Assembly: GCA_964353405.1 (NCBI GenBank)
Contig: CAYGWJ010000261.1
Span: 1 to 10,096, forward strand
DNA from: JBGLNJ01 sp964353405
GTDB lineage: Bacteria > Chloroflexota > Anaerolineae > Fen-1058
Direction of reading: 5' to 3'
Length of the DNA: 10,096 nucleotides
A model generated the notes under the pieces. The model saw only the letters and a program-made list of their open reading frames with translations, was not told the DNA's origin and made no database searches. Shown piece by piece: positions 1 to 6,260 of the stretch. Position 1 is the stretch's first letter. Every line of letters begins with the position of its first letter. Made by a program: the position numbers and the translations under genes.

Positions 1-741
1 GCCGGCCCCAACGACCGGGGCCTGTCACGCTATCACATCGTCAAAGCGTGTGAAGACTCGTTGCGCCGTTTGCAGACCGACCACATTGACCTGTATCAGT
101 TGCACCGGCCGCCGACGATGCCCTACGACGAAACGTTGCGCGCGCTCGACGACCTGGTTCACGCAGGCAAGGTGCTCTACATCGGCTGCTCGACTCACCC
201 GGCCTGGATGGTGATGGAAGCGCTCGCCGCCAGCGAGCGATACCATCTCGTTCGCCACATCAGCGAACAGCCTCCCTACAACCTGCTCGACCGCCGCATC
301 GAAAATGAACTGGTGCCGCTGTGTCAAAAGCATGAACTCGCCATCATCCCCTGGTCGCCGCTGGCCGGCGGCATCCTGACCGGTCGCTATCCGATGGAAG
401 GCGACCTGCCTCAAGACTCGCGCGCGGGACGCTCGGATTGGTTCAGGCCGCGTGTCACGCTCAAGGGGCGGCAGGTCGCAGCGCAAGTAGCCGAGATGGC
501 CAAGGAGCGCGGCATGACGGGCGCGCAACTGGCTCTGTTGTGGGTCAAGGACCAGCCCGGCGTCACTGCGCCTATCGTCGGCCCGCGCACGCTGGCTCAC
601 CTGGAAGAGTTTATCCCGGTGCTGGACAAGAAACTCGATGACGCCGACCGCCCGCTGTTCGATCAACTCGTTCATCCGGGCAACGCCGTGGCCGACTTTC
701 ACAACACCAACGATTGGATGAAGGCACGCATCACAGAATGA
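1..741 (+). CDS. Aldo/keto reductase, 5'-truncated by window edge
   Basis: This is the C-terminal 246 residues of an aldo/keto reductase, a NAD(P)H-dependent TIM-barrel oxidoreductase of the cytosol. The frame is open from base 1, so the gene starts upstream of the window; the TTG at 61 is internal. Family hallmarks are 'DHIDLYQLHRP' with the active-site histidine, 'AGKVLYIGCST' (strand and cofactor region), 'IIPWSPLAGGILTGRY' (barrel strand 7 and loop), and 'PIVGPRTLAHLEE' near the C-terminus (cofactor phosphate and adenine side). The Asp, Tyr and Lys of the catalytic tetrad would lie in the missing 80-90 residues, since family members are usually 310-340 long. The closest style is the Kv-beta/YghZ/Tas-like branch. 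The substrate cannot be read from the sequence. A second aldo/keto reductase follows 98 bp downstream on the same strand, so the two may be co-expressed. Confidence 0.93.
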   Translation, partial: AGPNDRGLSRYHIVKACEDSLRRLQTDHIDLYQLHRPPTMPYDETLRALDDLVHAGKVLYIGCSTHPAWMVMEALAASERYHLVRHISEQPPYNLLDRRIENELVPLCQKHELAIIPWSPLAGGILTGRYPMEGDLPQDSRAGRSDWFRPRVTLKGRQVAAQVAEMAKERGMTGAQLALLWVKDQPGVTAPIVGPRTLAHLEEFIPVLDKKLDDADRPLFDQLVHPGNAVADFHNTNDWMKARITE

Positions 742-746
742 CCGCC

Positions 747-808
747 GACCGCCGACAGCAGACCGAAGTAGACATCAAACTGCGGTCGGTCGTCTGCGCT
801 CGACGGTC
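747..808. repeat. Imperfect inverted repeat between the two reductase genes
   Basis: Arm 747-763 pairs with arm 792-808 in 14 of 17 positions, leaving a 28-base spacer. The left part is built of short GACCGCC-like units. No T-run follows, so it is not a convincing terminator. It fills most of the 98-bp gap and resembles dispersed palindromic intergenic filler. An effect on the message between the two genes is possible but unproven. Confidence 0.5.
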
Positions 809-839
809 ACTTGGATCATCAACAAAACGAGGAGGAACG

Positions 840-1823
840 ATGGAATACCGTGAATTGGGGCGAACCGGCTGGAAGGTTTCCGCCATCAGCTTTGGCGCCT
901 GGGCCATCGGCGGGACATGGGGACCGGTGGAAGATCGAGAGTCACTCGCCGCGCTGAACCGCGCCGTTGATTTGGGCGTGAGCTTGTTCGACACTGCCGA
1001 CGTGTACGGCGATGGCCGCAGCGAGCGACTGCTGGCCCAACTCAAGCGCGAACGGAAGGAAGACATTCACATCGTCACCAAGGCCGGGCGGCGGCTGGAT
1101 CCGCATGTTGCCGCCGGCTACAATCGCCAGAACCTCACCGCGTTTGTCGAGCGCAGCCTAAAGAATCTCGACGTGGATACGATTGACCTGGTGCAGCTCC
1201 ACTGCCCGCCGACCGAGGTCTATTACCGGCCTGAAGTGTTCGGTGTGCTCGACGATCTGGTGAAGCAGGGCAAGCTTCGTTACTATGGCGTGAGCGTCGA
1301 AAAAGTCGAAGAGGCACTCAAGGCCATCGAATATCCCGGCGTGCAGACCGTGCAGATCATCTTCAACATCTTTCGCCAGCGGCCGGCCGAGTTGTTCTTC
1401 TCGGAAGCCAAGCGCCGCAAGGTGGGCATCCTGGCGCGCGTGCCGCTGGCTTCGGGCCTGCTCACAGGCAAACTGGCGCGCGCCAGCACGTTTGCCGCCG
1501 ACGACCACCGCCGGTTCAACCGTCACGGAGAGTCGTTCGACCGGGGAGAGACATTTGCGGGCGTGGATTACGAAACGGGGCTGCAAGCGGTCGAGGAACT
1601 GCGCCCGCTCGTCCCGCCCGGCGCCACGCTGGCCCAGTTTGCCTTGCGCTGGATTCTGATGAACGATGCGGTCTCGTGCGCCATCCCCGGCGGCAAGACG
1701 CCCGCGCAGGCTGAAGACAACGTCCGCGCCGCAGACCTGCCGCCGCTTTCGGACGAGACGATGGCGAAAGTGAAGGACATTTACGACCGGCGGATTCGAG
1801 AACTGGTGCACCATTACTGGTAG
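840..1823 (+). CDS. Aldo/keto reductase, complete
   Basis: This is a 327-residue aldo/keto reductase, a normal length for the family. It is a cytosolic NAD(P)H-dependent carbonyl or sugar oxidoreductase of unknown substrate. The start at ATG 840 is chosen because AGGAGG (830-835) precedes it and the protein then opens with the family's usual 'MEYRELGRTGWKVSAISFG'. The frame stays open further upstream to 714, but that stretch runs through an inverted repeat and overlaps the previous gene. The catalytic tetrad is visible: Asp51 and Tyr56 in 'FDTADVYG', Lys81 in 'IVTKAG', and His121 in 'LVQLHCPP'. 'ARVPLASGLLTGKL' (about 199-212) is strand 7 and 'AIPGGKTPAQAEDN' (about 281-294) is the cofactor-binding end. 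It is clearly diverged from the upstream reductase, so this is not a recent tandem copy. Confidence 0.95.
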   Translation: MEYRELGRTGWKVSAISFGAWAIGGTWGPVEDRESLAALNRAVDLGVSLFDTADVYGDGRSERLLAQLKRERKEDIHIVTKAGRRLDPHVAAGYNRQNLTAFVERSLKNLDVDTIDLVQLHCPPTEVYYRPEVFGVLDDLVKQGKLRYYGVSVEKVEEALKAIEYPGVQTVQIIFNIFRQRPAELFFSEAKRRKVGILARVPLASGLLTGKLARASTFAADDHRRFNRHGESFDRGETFAGVDYETGLQAVEELRPLVPPGATLAQFALRWILMNDAVSCAIPGGKTPAQAEDNVRAADLPPLSDETMAKVKDIYDRRIRELVHHYW

Positions 1824-1832
1824 AAAACAAAA

Positions 1833-1865
1833 CCGCCGAGAGCAGACTCTTTCAGCCCTCGGCAG
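1833..1865. other. Short hairpin after the reductase gene
   Basis: Bases 1833-1840 pair with 1858-1865 in 7 of 8 positions around a 17-base loop. It lies just 3' of the reductase stop codon and 25 bp before the NACHT gene. There is no T-run, so at best it is a weak transcript end or mRNA stabiliser. Confidence 0.3.
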
Positions 1866-1890
1866 TTCAAAATCAACCACAGGGGGCACG

Positions 1891-4710
1891 ATGAGCCAAA
1901 ACTTACAACCGCAAGAACCGTTGAGCCTCTTGAAGCTCCTGATCGAAAAGATCAACGTTCCCGTCTTTCTGTTCGCCATTGCCATCATCATCGTTACTGC
2001 GCTCTTTGGCGACATGATCCCGACTGCGTTCCAGTCGTTGATCTATATCGTGGTCGTCGGCGGGCTGATCGTCTACTCGGCGCGGCTATTCCTGAGCCTC
2101 CGCACGGACAAGACCAAACGTGACGTTCCCCCTGCTCAACCCACGCACCCGGTCGAGCCGGAACCCTCGGCAGGAGCGCCTTCTGAGGCGCGAGACACTG
2201 CGCCCCTATCCGGTTCGGAGCAACTGCGGGCGTATCTGGATAGCGTCATGGCCGACAACAACCTGCTGCGCCTGGGCGGCATCAGCCCGGACGCGAGCGA
2301 CCCGCAGCGGCGGCTGGCCGAAGCCAAAAACCCCGGCACGCTTGCGGACGTGTTCATCTCACTGCGGATTGACCGCTATCGCGGCGAGCCCGAAGAGAAG
2401 AAACCAGACGAGGCTGACAGACTCCTCAGGTCTGAGCGCGAGCAACTCACCGCGCTCGAAGCGTTGAGCGGCGACGACGCAGCCCGCGCGGTGTTGTTGG
2501 GATTGCCCGGCGCGGGCAAGACAACTGTGATGCGCTACCTGGCCTTTCGTTTGGCCGAAGCGTACCTGAAGCCGCAGACCTTGCAAAACACGCTGCCCGA
2601 ATGGAAGAGCGGCGTGCTGTTGCCTGTGATCGTCTCGCTGGCAAAACTGGCCGATACCTTGCCCGACAAGCCGGAGCGCGGACTCGACGGGCGCGTGCGC
2701 CAGTTCATCGCAGACGAAGTGGAAGCCAAAGACGATTTGCGCGGCTTTGCCAAACGCATCGAAAGCGAAGCGCGCGAGCGCGGCTTGCTGTTTCTGTTCG
2801 ACGGCCTGGACGAAGTCGCGCCGGACAAGCGCGCCGTGGTCAAGGCGGCGCTGCTAGCCTTCCTTTCGACCCGTGGACCATGCCGCGCCGTCGTCACCTG
2901 CCGCACATTCAGTTACGGCGACGAAGCGTGGCGATTGGAAGGCTGGCCGGCCTTTCAACTGACGCCGCTCTCAAAAGAAGCGCAACGCGAGTTTATTGAA
3001 AAGTGGTATCAAACGTTGATCCGCAACGACCCCGCCTCAAGAGCGACCTATGAGAAAAAAGCTCAAGGCCTGGAGCAAGCCGTGTTTGCCCGCGATGCGC
3101 GCCAGTTGCAGCAAATCTCGGACAACCCGCTGCTGTTGACGCTCATCGCCATCGTCCACACGCACCTGGAGGAATTGCCGCGCTCGCGCGTGCGGATTTA
3201 CGAAGAGTGCGTCAAGCTGCTGCTCTTGCGTTGGCAGACGCGCCGCTCGCCCGGCTCGCCGCTGCGCTCCGTGCTGAAAGCGATGAGCGCCGCCGCGCCG
3301 GATAAAGCCGCCAGCCTGGAAGGCTTGCTGATGCGCGGGCTGTACGAAGTGGCGTTCCAGGCGCGCGAAGGGCGCGGCCTGCGGCAAGGCGAAACGACCC
3401 TGATTGACGTTCATGCGCTGTGCGCCGCACTGGAGCCCAAACTCGGCCAGCCCGCCGCCGACGAGTTTGTGAGCTATTGCCAGACGGCCAACGGCTTGCT
3501 GCTGGCGCAAGGCTCGCGCCGCCTGCCGCATCGCCCCACGGACGAAGAGCCGGTTGACTGCTTTGCCTTTCCGCACCCCTCGTTTGAAGAGTACCTGGCC
3601 GCGCGCTACATCGCCATGCTCGATCAACCGCACAAAGAACTGGCGCAGCGCAACGCTGCCAGCGACCGCTGGTTTTATGCGGGCCTGTTCCTGGGCGAGC
3701 ACGCCAGCATTGTGAGCCAAAAACCGCGCGACGTGCTCGAGCTGGTGGACGAACTGCTTTCGACCCGGTACGCCCAGGCTGGCGAAGGGCATTGGCGTAA
3801 CGTGTGGCTGGCCGGCACGATCTGGCCGATTTTTGCTGCCGAGTTCCCCGACCGGTGCGACCTGGACCTGCAAAAGCGCGTGGTGGAGCAACTCACCACC
3901 CTATGCGCCACCGGCCAGCTTGACCCGCGCGAGCGCGCCCAGGCCGGCAACGCGCTGGCCGCGCTGGGCGACCCGCGCGATTTCGATGAACTCGTAACCG
4001 TCTCCAGAGGCGCATTCTGGATGGGCGAAGACAAGGGCAGTGGCTTTTCGTATATAGACAATGATCCCGGCCATCAAGTCACACTGCCCGCCTACAGGAT
4101 TGGCAAATATCCAGTGACAGCAGGACAGTGGCGGCGCTTTGTTGAAGCGACCGACTTTAAGGGCGATGATGATGCACTCAAAAGCCCGGCCAACCATCCG
4201 GTCGTAAGGGTTTCGTGGCTCGACGCGCAAGAGTATTGCCGTTGGCTCACGACCGAATGGCGCAATTGTGGTAGAATTGCGCTGGACGAAAGAGTGCGCC
4301 TGCCCACCGAAGCCGAGTGGGAAAAAGCCGCTGGTTGGGATCAAGGCGCACAAAAGAAACTCGCCTATCCTTGGGGAAACGAGTTCGATCCCGGCAAAGT
4401 CAACACGAGCGAAACGGGGATCGGTGGCACGAGCACAGTGGGCATCTTTCCAACAGGAGCTTCGCCCTACGGTTGCCTGGACATGAGCGGCAACGTATGG
4501 GAGTGGATCCAGTCCAAACCGGAGAAATATCCTTACCAAATAGATAAGCGAGAAGAGTTGGACGCGAGTCCATCCCGCGTGCTGCGGGGCGGCGCGTGGG
4601 ACGACGCTCGGTACGTCGCGCGCTGTGCGTTCCGCGACGACGACCATCCTGGCTACCGTAACGGCATTGTGGGGTTGCGGGTGGTGGTCGCTCCCAACTC
4701 TCGCCTTTGA
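1891..4710 (+). CDS. DGR target: membrane-anchored NACHT NTPase with FGE-sulfatase-like variable domain
   Basis: This 939-residue protein is the diversified target of the adjacent retroelement. ATG 1891 follows AGGGGG (1881-1886). Two hydrophobic helices (about 22-42 and 48-68) end in a basic stretch, which predicts a cytoplasmic C-terminal body. A Pro/Glu-rich linker (about 78-110) leads to a NACHT/STAND NTPase. Walker A is 'GLPGAGKTT' (204-212), Walker B is 'LFLFDGLDEV' (300-309), and a sensor-like 'VVTCRT' lies near 334-339. A helical arm follows with the NACHT-typical 'FPHPSFEEYLAARY' (560-573). About 680-695 ('RERAQAGNALAALGD') bridges to an FGE-sulfatase/C-type-lectin-like domain (about 703-934) with 'FWMG', 'RLPTEAEWEKAA', 'YPWGN', 'DMSGNVWEW' and 'RVLRGGAW'. 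The diversified residues lie between 904 and 935, four codons before the stop. FGE-fold domains in DGR targets act as ligand-binding scaffolds rather than enzymes. I infer a cytoplasm-facing sensor whose binding drives NTPase switching or oligomerisation at the membrane. No effector domain other than the helices is visible. Confidence 0.93.
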   Translation: MSQNLQPQEPLSLLKLLIEKINVPVFLFAIAIIIVTALFGDMIPTAFQSLIYIVVVGGLIVYSARLFLSLRTDKTKRDVPPAQPTHPVEPEPSAGAPSEARDTAPLSGSEQLRAYLDSVMADNNLLRLGGISPDASDPQRRLAEAKNPGTLADVFISLRIDRYRGEPEEKKPDEADRLLRSEREQLTALEALSGDDAARAVLLGLPGAGKTTVMRYLAFRLAEAYLKPQTLQNTLPEWKSGVLLPVIVSLAKLADTLPDKPERGLDGRVRQFIADEVEAKDDLRGFAKRIESEARERGLLFLFDGLDEVAPDKRAVVKAALLAFLSTRGPCRAVVTCRTFSYGDEAWRLEGWPAFQLTPLSKEAQREFIEKWYQTLIRNDPASRATYEKKAQGLEQAVFARDARQLQQISDNPLLLTLIAIVHTHLEELPRSRVRIYEECVKLLLLRWQTRRSPGSPLRSVLKAMSAAAPDKAASLEGLLMRGLYEVAFQAREGRGLRQGETTLIDVHALCAALEPKLGQPAADEFVSYCQTANGLLLAQGSRRLPHRPTDEEPVDCFAFPHPSFEEYLAARYIAMLDQPHKELAQRNAASDRWFYAGLFLGEHASIVSQKPRDVLELVDELLSTRYAQAGEGHWRNVWLAGTIWPIFAAEFPDRCDLDLQKRVVEQLTTLCATGQLDPRERAQAGNALAALGDPRDFDELVTVSRGAFWMGEDKGSGFSYIDNDPGHQVTLPAYRIGKYPVTAGQWRRFVEATDFKGDDDALKSPANHPVVRVSWLDAQEYCRWLTTEWRNCGRIALDERVRLPTEAEWEKAAGWDQGAQKKLAYPWGNEFDPGKVNTSETGIGGTSTVGIFPTGASPYGCLDMSGNVWEWIQSKPEKYPYQIDKREELDASPSRVLRGGAWDDARYVARCAFRDDDHPGYRNGIVGLRVVVAPNSRL
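4574..4698 (+). repeat. DGR variable repeat (VR)
   Basis: These 125 bases sit in the 3' end of the NACHT-FGE gene and align without gaps to the template repeat 280 bp downstream. They differ at 16 positions: 4600, 4603, 4606, 4607, 4612, 4615, 4616, 4631, 4636, 4642, 4652, 4654, 4663, 4664, 4667 and 4694. At every one the template base is A. Changes to G number 9, to T 5 and to C 2. The encoded changes are N904D, N905D, N906A, N908Y, N909V, Y914F, N916D, N918D, D921G, N922Y, N925G, N926I and H935P, taking the template as reference. The adenine-free 3' stretch 4668-4693 is identical in both copies and is the likely homing-initiation site. Confidence 0.96.
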
Positions 4711-4853
4711 AACCCTGATCCGTGGTCTCTCTGATCCCTGAAAGAGATTAAAATCCGCGCGAAGCGCGGGCGCGGGTTCTTGATTTTTACAACCGATCGG
4801 CAGATCGCGGCTGCATTGAGCAAGCCGCTTCTGTAGGGGCTGGCCTCAAAGCG
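4711..4853 (+). other. Spacer between target gene and template repeat
   Basis: This noncoding stretch carries no credible gene. It holds the hairpin at 4755-4769, a small inverted pair at 4794-4798/4803-4807, a TCTCT/AGAGA pair (4726-4730/4743-4747) and a lone -10-like TAAAAT at 4749-4754 without a matching -35. The leader of the template RNA probably begins somewhere here, but no start can be fixed. Confidence 0.5.
4755..4786 (+). terminator. GC hairpin downstream of the VR, terminator-like or DGR cruciform
   Basis: CCGCGC (4755-4760) and GCGCGG (4764-4769) form a perfect 6-bp stem on a GAA loop. AAATC (4751-4755) can also pair with GATTT (4782-4786) as an outer stem. A T-rich run (4783-4787) follows about 13 bases later, further off than in a textbook terminator. 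DGR targets often carry a hairpin just 3' of the VR that helps homing; this one is 57 bases from the VR end, so either reading is possible. Confidence 0.45.
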
Positions 4854-4978
4854 CCCGCGTGCTGCGGGGCGGCGCGTGGAACAACAATCGGAACAACGCG
4901 CGCTGTGCGTACCGCAACGACAACCATCCTGACAACCGTAACAACAATGTGGGGTTGCGGGTGGTGGTCGCTCACAAC
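4854..4978 (+). repeat. DGR template repeat (TR)
   Basis: This is the invariant donor copy of the variable repeat. It has 29 adenines, mostly as AAC or AAT codons when read in the VR frame; the core would spell GAWNNNRNNARCAYRNDN. All 17 adenine-bearing codons end in C or T. All 96 non-adenine bases match the VR exactly. The repeat lies outside any gene: its VR-equivalent frame is closed by TGA at 4817 upstream and TAG at 5015 downstream. It is transcribed to RNA and reverse-transcribed with errors at A. Homology is lost just after 4978. Confidence 0.96.
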
Positions 4979-5128
4979 CCTCTGCCAATGCCAGAAATTC
5001 TGCGTGTCTACGGATAGGCAGACGCGGCGAAAGAGAGTTGGTCGGCCACGCTCCTGGCCGTCTTCCCAGACCTTCGAGGTCCTGTAAACCTCGCAAGTCT
5101 GAAACAGGAAGCGGGCGAATATTGAACC

Positions 5129-5175
5129 GGCCCGCCGTCTCGATGAACCATCCCGGCGGCGGGCCACCTTCTTTT
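5129..5175 (+). terminator. Possible terminator or 3' stem of template RNA
   Basis: GGCCCGCCG (5129-5137) pairs perfectly with CGGCGGGCC (5157-5165) over a 19-base loop, and a T-rich tail (5169-5175, TTCTTTT) follows after four bases. It ends 19 bp before the RT start codon. It could end a share of template transcripts while read-through makes the RT message. The long loop makes the terminator call uncertain. Confidence 0.45.
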
Positions 5176-5194
5176 GATATTTGGTATTTGAGAT

Positions 5195-6250
5195 TTGAAA
5201 TTTACCGACCTCTATCCTCAAATCTGCGCGTGGGAAAACATCGAAGCGGCCTACCGCCGCGCGCGCAAAGGCAAGCGCGGCCAGGCTCCCGCGGCGGATT
5301 TCGAGCGCAAGCTCGAAGATAACCTGGTATCGCTGCAAAACGACCTGCTCCGGCAAACCTACCAGCCCGGCCCATACAACAGTTTTTACATCCACGAACC
5401 CAAGCGCCGCCTCATCTCGGCTGCGCCCTTCCGTGACCGGGTGGTGCATCACGCGCTGTGCCGTGTCATCGAGCCGCTGTTCGAGCGGCGGTTCATCTAC
5501 GATTCGTATGCCAACCGCATGGAGAAGGGCACACACCGCGCGCTCGATCGCTGCCAAGAGTTTTCGCGCCGCTATCCTTACGCGCTGCAAATGGACGTGG
5601 TGCAGTTTTTCCCCAGCATTGATCACTTGCTGTTGAGGCAAGCCTTGAGCCGCGTCATCGCCGACAAAGAAACGCTGTGGCTGTGCGACGTGATCCTTGC
5701 CAGCGGCGTGGGTGTGCAGACCGAAGAGTATCGCATGGTCTACTTTTCCGGCGATGATTTGTTTGCCGCTGCCCGTCCACGCGGTCTGCCCATCGGCAAC
5801 CTCACCTCGCAATTCTGGGCGAACGTCTACCTCAACTCGCTCGATCAGTTCGTCAAGCGCGACCTCAAATGCAGCGCCTACCTGCGCTACGTGGACGACG
5901 TCGTCTTGTTTGCGAAAGACAAGCGGACGCTCTGGGACTGGCGCGCCGAGGCTATCGAGTTCTTGGCTGGACTGCGGCTCACCATTCATATCGAGTGCGC
6001 GCAGCCGCGCCCTGTTACCGAAGGGCTGCCCTTCCTGGGCTTTACCGTGTTCCCCACGCATCGCCGCCTCAAAGCGCGCAAGGCCATCTCGTTCCGGCGC
6101 AAGTTCAAACAGCAGGCGGCTGAGGTGACGGCCGGGCGCACCCCGCTCGATAGCTTGCACGCCTCGGTGCGCGGCTGGGTGAATCACGCGCGCTATGGCG
6201 ACACGTGGGGCTTGCGCCGCTCTATTCTCAGCGCCATCGCCTTGCAGTAG
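5195..6250 (+). CDS. DGR reverse transcriptase
   Basis: This 351-residue retron/group II-like reverse transcriptase of the DGR clade has the usual length. It copies the template RNA into adenine-mutagenised cDNA. Motifs in order are 'SFYIHEPKRRLISAAPFRDR' (63-82) and 'VVHHALCRVIEPLFERRF' (83-100) for fingers motifs 1-2, 'MDVVQFFPSID' (133-143) with catalytic Asp134, 'RGLPIGNLTSQFWANVYL' (196-213), which is the DGR-type form of motif 4, 'YVDDVVLF' (232-239) with catalytic Asp234 and Asp235, and 'LPFLGFTVFPTHRRL' (278-292). The C-terminal thumb ends in 'VRGWVNHARYGDTWGLRRS'. No endonuclease or maturase extension is present. The start must be TTG 5195, since TGA at 5189-5191 closes the frame two codons earlier and the N-terminus 'MKFTDLYPQICAWENI' is typical. 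No good ribosome site precedes it, so translation may be weak. The accessory gene follows after 10 bp. Confidence 0.96.
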   Translation: MKFTDLYPQICAWENIEAAYRRARKGKRGQAPAADFERKLEDNLVSLQNDLLRQTYQPGPYNSFYIHEPKRRLISAAPFRDRVVHHALCRVIEPLFERRFIYDSYANRMEKGTHRALDRCQEFSRRYPYALQMDVVQFFPSIDHLLLRQALSRVIADKETLWLCDVILASGVGVQTEEYRMVYFSGDDLFAAARPRGLPIGNLTSQFWANVYLNSLDQFVKRDLKCSAYLRYVDDVVLFAKDKRTLWDWRAEAIEFLAGLRLTIHIECAQPRPVTEGLPFLGFTVFPTHRRLKARKAISFRRKFKQQAAEVTAGRTPLDSLHASVRGWVNHARYGDTWGLRRSILSAIALQ

Positions 6251-6253
6251 GAG
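6248..6253 (+). promoter_or_regulatory. Ribosome-binding site fixing the avd TTG start
   Basis: TAGGAG overlaps the RT stop codon (6248-6250) and sits 7 bases before TTG 6261. It supports translational coupling of RT and avd and favours 6261 over the longer open frame that begins at 6195 inside the RT gene. Confidence 0.65.
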
Positions 6254-6260
6254 CACAGAC

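Larger units (their letters stand above)
4820..5175 (+). ncRNA. DGR template RNA with structured 3' flank (ends inferred)
   Basis: DGR homing needs an RNA spanning the TR plus sequence 3' of it that the RT and accessory protein recognise. Here 216 bases separate the TR end from the RT start and hold three stems. One is 5003-5009 with 5020-5026 (7 bp, one wobble). One is 5067-5080 with 5088-5101 (12 of 14 paired, 7-base loop). One is 5129-5137 with 5157-5165 (9 perfect GC-rich pairs). No open frame of note lies in this stretch. The ends given are placeholders: the 5' end is not visible, and the 3' end is set at the T-rich run after the last stem. The RNA may instead continue into the RT message. 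Confidence 0.6.

Noticed and set aside
714..839. Longer start for the second aldo/keto reductase
   Set aside because: The added residues run through an inverted repeat and overlap the previous gene, while ATG 840 has a strong ribosome site and the family N-terminus.
3037..3891. 284-codon open frame on the - strand
   Set aside because: It is antisense to the NACHT helical arm, with low-complexity Arg/Gln/Ala content and no family features.
4820..5017. Template repeat as a remnant of a second target gene
   Set aside because: The VR-equivalent frame is closed by TGA 4817 and TAG 5015, has no upstream FGE-like sequence, and the Asn-rich AAC pattern is that of a DGR template.
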